Origin: Phytohabitans flavus
GTDB lineage: Bacteria > Actinomycetota > Actinomycetes > Mycobacteriales > Micromonosporaceae
DNA: 64,000 nucleotides
Assembly: GCF_011764545.1 (NCBI RefSeq)
Contig: NZ_AP022870.1
Span: 6,702,001-6,766,000, forward strand
Direction of reading: 5' to 3'
Part shown: positions 1 to 8,800 of the stretch, in pieces
Position numbering within the stretch: the stretch's first letter is position 1
Layout: each line of letters begins with the position of its first letter
Program-made: the position numbers and the translations under genes
Notes under the pieces: generated by a model
Databases searched by the model: none
The model's input: the letters and a program-made list of their open reading frames with translations, nothing else
Told to the model about the DNA's origin: nothing

Positions 1-36
1 CCAGCAGGAGGGATGGGGCCAGGACGATCCGGGAAC

Positions 37-1296
37 TCAAGCTTGGCCTCCTACCAGGCCGAAAAGGCGCTGTGTCGGGCGGAGTCGCAACGGTGTGATC
101 TCGACGGGCGGGCGCGGCGGCGGACCCGCGTCCATGCCCTCTTGCACGGGCGGCGGCGGCTCATGGTTCGACGCTTCGATGGCCCGCTGCTCCGGAATCC
201 ACATTGGATCCTGACGTCGCGTGCTGGGCGGCGACACCACCTGTACCGCCGCCAGCGCACCACCCTCGGCGGCCGTGGTCTGTGGATCCGCCGCCACGCC
301 GACCGGACCGGGCAGTGCGGCGCGGAGCAGCTCCGCGACGAGCGGCATCCGCGCCGCGCCACCCACCAGGAGGACGCCGTCCAGCTCCCGCCGCCGCAGG
401 CCGCAGGAATGGATCACCTGCGCCAACGTCTCGACGCTCAGCTCAAGCGCCGGCCGGACCAGCTCGTCGAGCTCGGCCCTGGTGACCGGCACCCGCACGT
501 GCCCACGAGACGTGCTGAGCACCACGTCGGCCTCGGTAGCCGTGGTCAGCTCCTCCTTCACCCGCCGGCACTCGCGGCGTAGGCCGAAGAGCGCGATCCG
601 GGCCTGCGGGCCGCTAGTGAACATCTCCCGCAGGTCCCGGTCGAGCCGCGACCGCACGTGGCCGACGAGGGCTTCGTCGACATCCGCGCCGCCGAACGGC
701 TCGATCGCGCCCGCACTGCCGAGGAGTCGGAAGCCGATGCCCTCCGCCCACCGCACGACCGAAGCCTCGTAGTCGCTGCCGCCCAGGGAGTACACGCCAA
801 ATGTGCGGCCCCTCCAACCGCGTGCGGCGTGACTCTCGGCAGCGACGACGGGCTCCGGCAGCAACGTGACGTTGGCCAGGCCGATCTCCCACAGCGCCCG
901 GTGCAGCAGCTCCCGGCGATACGTACCCCATGCGGCGGGGTGGCTGATCACCACCTGCTCGGCCGGCTCCCCCTCGTGAGCCAACACCCGCTCGACCACC
1001 CACATGGCCAGCACGGCGGTGAGCGCCTGCGGGGTGCAGGGCTCGCCACCGACAATCTGCGGCACGTCGTCGCCGATGCGCCGGACGAACCCGCGGGCCA
1101 CCCGACCCGCATCCAGCTGCACCGGTTCGCCAACGGTTAGCGCACCGTCGCCCGATACGTGCAGGACCGACGGAACGGTCGTCGACCGCACCCCCAGTCG
1201 TACGACCTCTGGCGCCAGCCATCCCGCGTTACCCAGACGCGAGACAGCGGCGGTCGTGGTCGTCCCACCGATGTCGATCCCCAGCACGTATGGCAT
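37..1296 (-). CDS. Hsp70/actin-fold ATPase-like protein
   Basis: A 419-residue protein with the Hsp70 nucleotide-binding fold. The phosphate-1 loop GIDIGGTT is at residues 6-13, and an adenosine-binding LVGGAARMP motif lies near residue 310. There is no DnaK substrate-binding domain or lid. The last ~70 residues are a proline-rich, basic, probably disordered tail, so this is a DnaK-related ATPase and not a general chaperone. It starts at ATG 1296 with the purine stretch GGAGGAGAG upstream. It is divergent from the IniB/dynamin genes across a 159-bp gap; I infer that the pair is functionally linked. The client or partner cannot be read from the sequence. Confidence 0.85.
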   Translation of the reverse strand: MPYVLGIDIGGTTTTAAVSRLGNAGWLAPEVVRLGVRSTTVPSVLHVSGDGALTVGEPVQLDAGRVARGFVRRIGDDVPQIVGGEPCTPQALTAVLAMWVVERVLAHEGEPAEQVVISHPAAWGTYRRELLHRALWEIGLANVTLLPEPVVAAESHAARGWRGRTFGVYSLGGSDYEASVVRWAEGIGFRLLGSAGAIEPFGGADVDEALVGHVRSRLDRDLREMFTSGPQARIALFGLRRECRRVKEELTTATEADVVLSTSRGHVRVPVTRAELDELVRPALELSVETLAQVIHSCGLRRRELDGVLLVGGAARMPLVAELLRAALPGPVGVAADPQTTAAEGGALAAVQVVSPPSTRRQDPMWIPEQRAIEASNHEPPPPVQEGMDAGPPPRPPVEITPLRLRPTQRLFGLVGGQA

Positions 1297-1455
1297 CCGA
1301 GCGCTCTCCTCCCAGCGGACCCATACGTTCGTACCAGAGATGTTCGTGCTGCTGAGCCACTAATTCTGCCGTTATGGATCCCCTAATCCCCTAACAAGGA
1401 AACCCGGCGCGGTCCCCGATGCCCGGACGATCACCGCGCTTCTACGGTCTGCGGC
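1297..1455. promoter_or_regulatory. Divergent intergenic region between Hsp70-like and IniB-like genes
   Basis: This 159-bp gap must hold promoters for both divergent genes. It contains a tandem 8-bp repeat, CCCCTAAT/CCCCTAAC (1380-1395), in an otherwise GC-rich stretch, and a looser pair of GTTCGT repeats near 1326-1347. No convincing -35/-10 pair can be assigned. The tandem repeat is a candidate regulator site only. Confidence 0.3.
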
Positions 1456-2346
1456 ATGGAATCGACCCAGACACTGCACGACTTCGTGCTGAACCTCCTC
1501 ACCAACCCCGAGGCGCGCTCGGCGTTCGAGCTGGACCCCGAGGGCACGCTCAACGCCGCCGGGCTCGGTGACATCACCGCCGCGGACGTGCAGGACGTGG
1601 TCCCCCTGGTCGTGGACTACGCGCCGGTACAGGGGATCACCGGCCTGGTGCCGACGAGTGACCTCGGCCTGGGCCAGGTCGGCGCGCTCGGCGGCGACGC
1701 CACCAACGTGATCGGCCAGCTCCAGACCGTCACGCAGCAGCTCTCGGTCGGCGTGCCCACCCCCACCGCCGACGCGAACCTCAACGTCGCCGCGGTCGGC
1801 GCGATCACCGTCGACACCAGCGGGTTCAGCCTCGCGACCAACGGCATCATCCCCGGCATCGGCGTCGCGGCCGGCACCTCCGGCGCGTCGGTCGACCTCT
1901 CCGGCGTGCACGACGTGGCCGGCACGCTCGACTCCGATGTGGTCGGTACGGTCGGCGCGGACGCGACCGGCACGGTCGACGCGACGCTGGGTACGGCCAC
2001 CGGCCTGGTCCCGGGCGCTCCGGTGGACGGCCTCCTCGACACCACGGACGACACGCTGGACACCGTCGACTCGCAGCTCGACGGCGTGACCGGCCTGGTC
2101 GGCTCGGTGACCTCGGGCCTCGGTGTCCCGCCGGTCGAGCTTCCGGAGCTGGACGACACGCTGGGCAACGACTCGCTGCTCGGCGGCGCCACCGGCACCG
2201 TGGACAGCACGCTCAACGGCGTCGGCGTGGGCGGCCTGCTGGGCGGCGGCGCGGAGGCGCACGGCTCGGCCGGCCTGCACGGCTCGGTGGGTGCCGACAC
2301 GCACACCGACGGTGGTCTCCTCGGCGTCACCGACATCCTGTTCTGA
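1456..2346 (+). CDS. IniB N-terminal domain-containing protein
   Basis: A 296-residue protein. The first ~60 residues match the IniB N-terminal domain (start MESTQTLHDFVLNLL, then a NPEARSAFELDPEGTL region). The rest is a low-complexity Gly/Val/Thr/Asp-rich repeat with recurring TGLV, GTVD and TLGT steps and no catalytic motif. In mycobacteria iniB heads the cell-wall-stress-induced iniBAC operon. Here, too, it precedes two dynamin-like GTPases, although a strong terminator separates it from them. It has no signal peptide or membrane segment. The function of IniB proteins is unknown. Base composition matches its neighbours. Confidence 0.85.
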   Translation: MESTQTLHDFVLNLLTNPEARSAFELDPEGTLNAAGLGDITAADVQDVVPLVVDYAPVQGITGLVPTSDLGLGQVGALGGDATNVIGQLQTVTQQLSVGVPTPTADANLNVAAVGAITVDTSGFSLATNGIIPGIGVAAGTSGASVDLSGVHDVAGTLDSDVVGTVGADATGTVDATLGTATGLVPGAPVDGLLDTTDDTLDTVDSQLDGVTGLVGSVTSGLGVPPVELPELDDTLGNDSLLGGATGTVDSTLNGVGVGGLLGGGAEAHGSAGLHGSVGADTHTDGGLLGVTDILF

Positions 2347-2399
2347 TCCCGTCCAAAACCCGGCGTCACGGCCGGTTTCCTCAGCGTTACCGCGGTCCC

Positions 2400-2439
2400 A
2401 GGGATGGGAGATCGGACTCGGGCCCGGTCTCCCATCCCT
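2400..2439 (+). terminator. Strong hairpin terminator after the IniB-like gene
   Basis: A near-perfect stem-loop. Arm 2400-2415 pairs with 2424-2439 (core GGGATGGGAGA / TCTCCCATCCC, one G-U pair), with an 8-nt loop, followed by the T-rich TTGATATTT. It lies 54 bp after the IniB-like stop codon and before the dynamin genes, so it can uncouple them or act as an attenuator. Confidence 0.7.
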
Positions 2440-2440
2440 C

Positions 2441-2470
2441 TTGATATTTAAGTAACCCCACTTGATATAT
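2441..2470 (+). promoter_or_regulatory. AT-rich promoter-like island before the dynamin genes
   Basis: This is one of very few AT-rich stretches in the window. TTGATA (2441-2446) is followed after 17-19 bp by GATATA/TATATG (2464-2471), a plausible -35/-10 pair. CTTGATAT also occurs twice (2440-2447, 2461-2468), spaced 21 bp. A start site near 2476 would place the GTG at 2473 at or before the transcript end and would favour the ATG at 2500. Confidence 0.4.
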
Positions 2471-2472
2471 GA

Positions 2473-4317
2473 GTGGAAATCAGCAGACTTGGTCCGGTGA
2501 TGGCACCGATCTGGCTCGACACCCTCGACGAGACGGCTCGGGTATGCGCGGCGCACAGCCGTACCGACCTGGTCCGCTGGCTCCTGCAAAAGCGGGAGCA
2601 GCTGCTGGACCCGACCCTGCGGGTCCTTGTCGTCGGCGAGCCCAAGCAGGGCAAGAGCCAGCTCGTCAACGCACTGATCAACGCGCCCGTCTGCCCCGTG
2701 GGCGACGGCCTGACCACCGCGATCCCGACGGTCGTACGGCACGCGGAGTCGCCTACCGCGGCCCTGGTGCAGGATGGCGACGAGGACGAGCGGGTGCCGA
2801 TGCCCGTCGAGGAGATCGCCGCGCGGATCAGCGCCACCACGCCCGGCCGGCGGCCGGGTGCCAGCGAGGTGCACGCCGAGATCGGTGTCCCTCGTGGACT
2901 GTTGGCGAGCGGCATCGTGCTCATCGACACGCCCGGCGCGGACGGCGACGACCCGACTACCGGCGGCGGCGCGGCGGCGCTCCCCCGGGCCGACTTCGTG
3001 GTGATGGTCACCGACGCGACCCGCGAGCTCTCGGTCTCCGAGATCAACCTGCTGCTGCACGTCGTCCAGTCGCACCCGAGGGTGCTCGTCGCGCTAACCA
3101 AGATAGACATCTCGCCGCACTGGCGCGCGGTCGCCGAGCGCAACCGGCAGCACCTGGCCAGCGCCGGTGTCCCGGCGACACTCGTGCCCGTGTCGGCGAC
3201 GCTGCGCCTGCAAGCCGCCCGTACCAACGACAAGGCGGTCAACGCGGAGTCCGGTTTCCCCGACCTGATCGCGCGGCTCAAGCGCGAGCAGGGCTCCAAG
3301 GGTCAGGTGCTCGCTCCCGCTGCCGTGGGGCTGATGGCCAGCACGGTCATCGAGCAGCTCGCCGCCCCGCTGCGCGCCGAGGTGTCCAATGAGGACTCCG
3401 GGTCGCTGCACCGGCTGTACGAGGCGCAGCGCGGGCTGGACGAGCTGCGCCGCTGCTCGACCCGCTGGCAAAACACGCTGGGCGACGAGATGACGGATCT
3501 GATGTCCGACATCGAGTACGACCTGCGCGACCGCACCCGGCAGATCATGCGCAAGGTGGACGAGGCGTTCGAGACCGCCGACCCGCTGAAGACCTGGGAC
3601 GAATACCAGGCGTGGATGGAGCAGAGCCTGACCGAGGCGGCCGAGGCCAACTTCGCCTGGCTCGTGCAGCGCTGCGACTGGGTCACGGGCCGGGTCGCCG
3701 ACCACTTTGTCCGGTACGGCGCCGACGTCCTCCCCGAGTGGCGGGCCGGCATCCCGGACCGGCTGGCCGAGCAGTTGGAGGAGCTCGAGCGGCCGAGCGT
3801 GGAAAAGTTCACGTCGGTGCAGAAGATCTTCAGCGGCCTCCGCGGTTCGTACGGTGGCCTACTCATGTTCGGCCTCGCCACCACGCTCGCCGGCATGCCA
3901 CTGATCAACCCGGTCTCACTCGGCGCTGGCGCGCTCTTTGGCGGCAAGACCATCCGCGACGAGGGCAAAACGCTGCTGCGGCGGCGGCAGGCCACGGCCA
4001 AGGCGGCCTCGCAGCGGCACGTCGACGACTTCTTCCTGCGGCTCAACAAGGAGTGCAAGGACACCGCGCGGTGGGTGCAGCGGGCACTGCGCGACCACTT
4101 CACCGGTCTGACCGAGCAGTTACAGGAGGCGATCGTCCACTCGCTGCGCAGCGCGAAGCAGGCCGCGGACGCCGACGCGCTCGAGCGCGAGCAGCGCAAG
4201 CGGGAGGTGCAGCAGCAGATGCGCCGGCTGGCCGCGCTGTACGACCGGGCCCAGGCCCTGACCGCGCTGGGCGGCGCCCCGGCGCAGCAGCAACGCCGCC
4301 TGGAGCCGGTGGGGTGA
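2473..4317 (+). CDS. Dynamin-like GTPase (IniA-like)
   Basis: A 614-residue dynamin-superfamily GTPase. The P-loop GEPKQGKS is at residues 55-62, with a switch II DTPGAD near 152 and TKID (G4) near 209. A long helical middle follows, then a hydrophobic segment with Gly-rich GAGALFGG (about 462-491) that should form the membrane-inserting paddle, then a basic RRR tail. Length and order match mycobacterial IniA (about 640 residues), which binds and remodels the inner membrane. The GTG at 2473 and ATG at 2500 are both possible starts, neither with a clear Shine-Dalgarno site. Its stop overlaps the start of the next GTPase gene, so the two are translationally coupled, as expected for a heteromeric dynamin pair. 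Confidence 0.88.
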   Translation: MEISRLGPVMAPIWLDTLDETARVCAAHSRTDLVRWLLQKREQLLDPTLRVLVVGEPKQGKSQLVNALINAPVCPVGDGLTTAIPTVVRHAESPTAALVQDGDEDERVPMPVEEIAARISATTPGRRPGASEVHAEIGVPRGLLASGIVLIDTPGADGDDPTTGGGAAALPRADFVVMVTDATRELSVSEINLLLHVVQSHPRVLVALTKIDISPHWRAVAERNRQHLASAGVPATLVPVSATLRLQAARTNDKAVNAESGFPDLIARLKREQGSKGQVLAPAAVGLMASTVIEQLAAPLRAEVSNEDSGSLHRLYEAQRGLDELRRCSTRWQNTLGDEMTDLMSDIEYDLRDRTRQIMRKVDEAFETADPLKTWDEYQAWMEQSLTEAAEANFAWLVQRCDWVTGRVADHFVRYGADVLPEWRAGIPDRLAEQLEELERPSVEKFTSVQKIFSGLRGSYGGLLMFGLATTLAGMPLINPVSLGAGALFGGKTIRDEGKTLLRRRQATAKAASQRHVDDFFLRLNKECKDTARWVQRALRDHFTGLTEQLQEAIVHSLRSAKQAADADALEREQRKREVQQQMRRLAALYDRAQALTALGGAPAQQQRRLEPVG

Positions 4318-5741
4318 CGTCGGTTCTAGAAGAGTCCGTGTGGCGCCTCATGCACGAGGCGCTCGACCTCTACCACGACAGCCCACCCGCCACCGACCAG
4401 CTCCGTCACCACCTCAGCCGCTTCGACGAGCCGCTGCGCATCGCGATCGCCGGTCCCTGGCAGGCCGGCAAGTCCACATTGGTCAACGCGATAGTCGGCG
4501 ACGAGGTGGCGCCCATCGAGGTGCCAGATGCCGAGCAGGTCTTCACCTGGTACCAGGATGGGGCCGAGCCGCGCGCCACCGCGTACCCGGCAGGGATCGA
4601 GCTGCCCGTCGCCCGCACCGCGAATGGCCTGCGGGTGGACATCCGGCGCTGGCGGCCGGCACCGGTCAACGACCTGGTGGTCACGTGGCCCAGCCGGGCA
4701 CTGCGCAACGCCACCATTGTGGACACTCCGGCGCTGCCGGATTCCGGCGACAAGGTGCTGCGCGACGCGGACGCCGTGCTCTACCTGACCCGCGACGGGC
4801 GCGGTACAGACCTGGAGTGGCTGGAGTCGGCGCAGGACGGCACGGTCGCGCGGGCCGCACCGGTCAACGTGATCCTCGTCCTGTCCCGGGCCGACGAGAT
4901 CGGCGGCGGCCGTATCGACGCGCTGCTCGCGGCCAAGCAGCTGGCCCGCAAGCATCACCGCGACCACCACGTCGGCTCGCTCTGCCTCGCCGTGGTCGCG
5001 CTCGGCGGCTTGGTCGCGCTGGCCGGCCGGGTGCTGAGCGACCGGGACTTCTCCGCACTGTCCACACTGGCCCGCACGCCGCGGCCGGAGCTGGAGCCGT
5101 ACCTGCTCACCACGGACCGATTCGTGGGCGAAGACTTCCCCGCGCTCGTCGACGTCGAGACCCGGGAGGACCTGCTCGACCGGCTCGGCATCTTCGGCGT
5201 GCGGCTCTCGACCACGCTGATCCGCACTGGCACGGGCACAGACACCCGGGCCGGACTGGCGGCCGAGCTCGTACGCCGCAGCGGCCTCAGCGAGCTGCGC
5301 GAAGCTGTCGGCCGGTGCTTCGTCGACCGGGCCGACGCGCTCAAGGCCCGCTCCGCGCTCACCGCGCTGGAGTCCGTGCTTCGCACCGAGCCACGGCCGG
5401 GCAGCGAAAAGCTTCTCGCCGACCTGGAACACACGCTGACCAACGCACATGACTTCCGCGAGCTGCGGCTTGTCGCGGCGCTACAGGGACAACGGATCAA
5501 GTTCGGCGCCGAACTGGAGGCCGAGGCGCGGCGGCTGGTCGGCGAGGGCGGCACCGCTCCGACGGCGCGGCTGGGCGTCGAGCGGCGGACCAACCCGGGC
5601 CAGCTGTGGGAGCTGGCCAGCGAGGCACTTGCCCGCTGGCAAGAGCAGACCGAAGACCCCCTGCTAAGCCTGGAGCAACGCCGCGCCGCAAGCGTCGTCG
5701 TCCGCAGCTGCGAAGGAATCCTCCACGCGTTGTCGTCCTAG
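4314..5741 (+). CDS. Dynamin-like GTPase (IniC-like)
   Basis: A 475-residue second dynamin-like GTPase. G1 GPWQAGKS is at residues 47-54, G3 DTPALPD near 137, and a G4-like SRAD near 192 replaces the usual TKxD. The length is close to mycobacterial IniC (about 490). The start is the GTG whose TG begins the TGA stop of the upstream gene (4-nt GTGA overlap), giving translational coupling; the open frame extends further upstream only as a shadow inside the IniA-like gene. It is the last gene of the unit and is followed by a long hairpin. Like other second members of tandem bacterial dynamins, it probably works together with its partner. Confidence 0.85.
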   Translation: MTSVLEESVWRLMHEALDLYHDSPPATDQLRHHLSRFDEPLRIAIAGPWQAGKSTLVNAIVGDEVAPIEVPDAEQVFTWYQDGAEPRATAYPAGIELPVARTANGLRVDIRRWRPAPVNDLVVTWPSRALRNATIVDTPALPDSGDKVLRDADAVLYLTRDGRGTDLEWLESAQDGTVARAAPVNVILVLSRADEIGGGRIDALLAAKQLARKHHRDHHVGSLCLAVVALGGLVALAGRVLSDRDFSALSTLARTPRPELEPYLLTTDRFVGEDFPALVDVETREDLLDRLGIFGVRLSTTLIRTGTGTDTRAGLAAELVRRSGLSELREAVGRCFVDRADALKARSALTALESVLRTEPRPGSEKLLADLEHTLTNAHDFRELRLVAALQGQRIKFGAELEAEARRLVGEGGTAPTARLGVERRTNPGQLWELASEALARWQEQTEDPLLSLEQRRAASVVVRSCEGILHALSS

Positions 5742-5748
5742 AATCTGC

Positions 5749-5812
5749 GGTTGATCAGGGACTTGGTCGGGCGTGTCGTCGGCGCGCCGCTCCACCAACT
5801 CCCTGATCAACC
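5749..5812. terminator. Bidirectional terminator between convergent genes
   Basis: A 19-bp inverted repeat with a single C-C mismatch: 5749-5767 (GGTTGATCAGGGACTTGGT) against 5794-5812, with a 26-nt loop. It separates the dynamin unit (+) from the AAA-ATPase operon (-). The TGA stop of the ATPase (5807-5809) lies within the right arm. Confidence 0.75.
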
Positions 5813-8800
5813 CCCTCCCTCGCGGCCAGGGCGGGCCGCCCGGGCCGCGGCGGCGCGTTCGATCGCGGACTCGACGGCGCCCACGCGGTCGGCGAGTAGG
5901 CCCACGGCCCCGACCGCGCGGCTCATCGGGTCGTCCTCGGCGCCGCCGAGCGCCTTGGCCTTCAGGAAGCCGGCCTTCACCTGCGCCCAGCGGGCGGCCC
6001 GCTCGCCGGTCAGGCGCCCGCGCAGCTCGGCTAGCTTGAGCAGGTTGGCCTCGGCGTTCGCGGCCAGCGTCTGCGCCTCGCCCAGGTAGTGGTCGTCGAT
6101 GACGGCTTCAAGCTCGTCGTCGTTCATCACCGGCACGATCCGCTCGGCGAGCTTGTTCATGTTTCGGTACGAGCCCTGTAGCTGGTACGGCGGCTCGACG
6201 CGGGACTCGTCCGACTGGGCCGCCGACGCGATGTACGCCTGGTTGTTGGTGAGCACCACCTGCTGTACCCGCAGCAGCTTGCGCAGCACCGCGAGGATCT
6301 GCTCCAGCTCGACCGCAGAGTACGGGTGCGCGAGCTGGTCCGGGCGCACCGACTCGTCACCCTTGGCGAGCCGGACGAGCAGCCCCAGGTCGCCACGCTC
6401 CCTTGTGGACAGCGGGGCGAGCACCTGGTTGGCGGTGAGCGAGTTTTCGACGTAGCTGAGCGCGAAGAGCTCCTCCTTGCCGGAGAGCACGTCGCCGAGG
6501 TTCCACACGTCGGCCCGGTTGGCGAGCATGTCCGGGATCCGGAAGCGCTTGCCCGACTCGGTGTACGGGTTGCCCGCCATGCACACCGCGAATCGCTTGC
6601 CCCGCAGGTCGTACGTGCGCGTACGCCCCTCCCACACACCCTCCATCCGGCGCTGGGCGTCACAGAGCGAGATAAACTTCTGCAACAGCTCCGGCGAGGT
6701 GTGCTGGATGTCGTCGAGGTAGAGCAGGACGTTGTTGCCCATCTCCAGGGCAAACGAGATCTTCTCCACCTCCTGCCGCGCGGTGGCGTTGGGCGCCTCG
6801 CCCGGGTCGACGGAAGTGACCGCGTGTCCCAGCGCCGGGCCGTTGACCTTGACGAAGACCAGGCCGAGCCGGCTCGCCACGTACTCCATCAGCGTGGTCT
6901 TGCCGTAGCCGGGTGGCGAGATGAGCAGCAGCAGGCCCATCTGGTCGGTGCGCTTGGCGTCGCCCACCGCGCCGAGCTGGCGGGCCAGGTTGTCGCCGAT
7001 GAGCGGGAGGTAGACCTCGTCGAGCAACCGGTTGCGGACGAACGCGCTCATCACCTTCGGCTGGTGCTCGGCCAGGCGCAGCCGTGTGCGTTCCTGAGCG
7101 ATGACGTCGTTGCGCTGCCGCTGGTACGCCCGGAAGCCCGGCACCCGCTCGTCGCGGAACCGGCGGATGCGGGTCAGCACCTCGTCGAGCCGCAGTTCGA
7201 TCTGGCGGCTCGCGATCCGCGGGTGGGTGCCCAGCAGACCGTCCACAGTGGCGGAAAGGACGGCGGACGAGTCGTGGCGGGGCAGATCGGCGCCGCACAG
7301 CTCGATCGCGATCGCCTCGGGGAGGTCGGCCGCGGGCTTGTCGCCGAGGAACGCGCTCAGCCAGGCCGACACGAGCTGGTACCGAGCGGCCAGGTCGTCG
7401 CCGAGCGCCCGCAGGTCTTCCTCGAACTCCCGGTCCGACTTGGCCTTCGGCCCGCCCAGCGCCCGGTGGAAGCGGTCGAGCACGTCGCGGGCGGCGGCGC
7501 TGGTGACGAAGCCGAGGGGCGCGCTCGCCAGCTCCTCGAAGAGGTACTCACCCGCGAGGCGCGGATCGATCGGCAGCCGGCGGTCCGCAAGGAAGTCCAC
7601 TATGGCCTGATCCAGCTCGCCGCGCAGCTCGCCGATCGCGGGGCTGGCGCCGAACGCCGCACGGGCGCGGGCCAGTGAACCGGCCCTTGTGGACCAACTG
7701 GCGCGGTCCGGCTCGTCAGCCCCGTACGCCCAGAAGAGCTGTGCCGCCGCGCGGGCCGAGGGCGGATAGCGAAGCAGCCCGGCACCGGCGTGCAGGCGCA
7801 GCAGTGCGTCCAGGATCGCGGCCGCGTCCTGGTCGTGCACACCCCGCTCGTACCCCTCGTCGTAGCGCGACTCGGCTGTGCGGCGCACCATGTCGCGCAG
7901 CCCGCCCTCGGCGACGGCCGCCTCGTGCAGGGCGTCCAGATCACCGTCGAGCAGGATCGACGAGGCGAGGAACTCGGCCCGGTACACCTCCGGCGTCTCC
8001 GAGACGAGCAGCTGCTCCCAGTACGGGCGGGTGGCCTCGAACGCCTCGTCGCGCACCGCCGCCCGGTAGTCGGTACCGGTGACCGCGACCGCCATCCGCC
8101 CGTCCTGGGGCACGAGCGTGAGGTCTATCGCCTGGGTGTTGACCGCGAAGCGGTGCCGGCCCAGCGCGATCGTCTCGCCGCCGTCGCTGTAGAGGTCGAG
8201 CCGGTCGCGCAGGCTGCGCCCGGCCTCCTGGCGGGCCGCCTTGATCCGGCCGTCCAGCTCCTCCGCGCGTACCGCGTCACCGAGGTCGCGCAGCTCCTGC
8301 GCCACCGAGCGGAGCTTGGCCACCATCGGGTCGCCGGCGAAGTACGTGTTGACCTCGTCGATCGACTTCAGCGTGGCGATCCGCCGGTGCACGCTCGCCA
8401 GAATGCGGTCGGCCGAGTCGACAAGCCGGTCGGAGCGTCGGGCCCGCTCGTCCAGCAGCGCCTGCTTGCGCGCGGAGAAGACCTCGTACACATCCGTGCG
8501 CTTGGCCCCGAGGTCGGCCAGGAAGTCGTCGAACTCACCGAACCGCGACTCCAGGTTTTCCAGCTGGAGCAGCAGCCGGCCGAGCTGCTCGTCGCAGCGC
8601 TCCGGGGTGTCCGCGACCGCGAGCGCGCCGGTGATGGCCTGGCTCAGCAGCGCGAACTCGGCCGCGAACTCGGCCCGCCCCTCGGTGGCGAGCAGCTCCT
8701 TGCGGCGACCCTCCAATGTGGCCCGAGCGCGGTTGACGCCGCCGAGCACCTCGCCGATCCGCTCCAGGATCGACGTGCGCACGGTCGCGTCGGCGATGTC

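Noticed and set aside
1372-3075. A 567-codon minus-strand frame across the IniB and IniA-like genes
   Set aside because: It crosses a gene, a terminator and another gene, has Arg/Gly/Asp-rich composition, and resembles no family.
5749-5812. Long inverted repeat considered as an integration or recombination site
   Set aside because: Its position between two convergent genes and its hairpin form fit a bidirectional terminator; no integrase or duplicated end is present.
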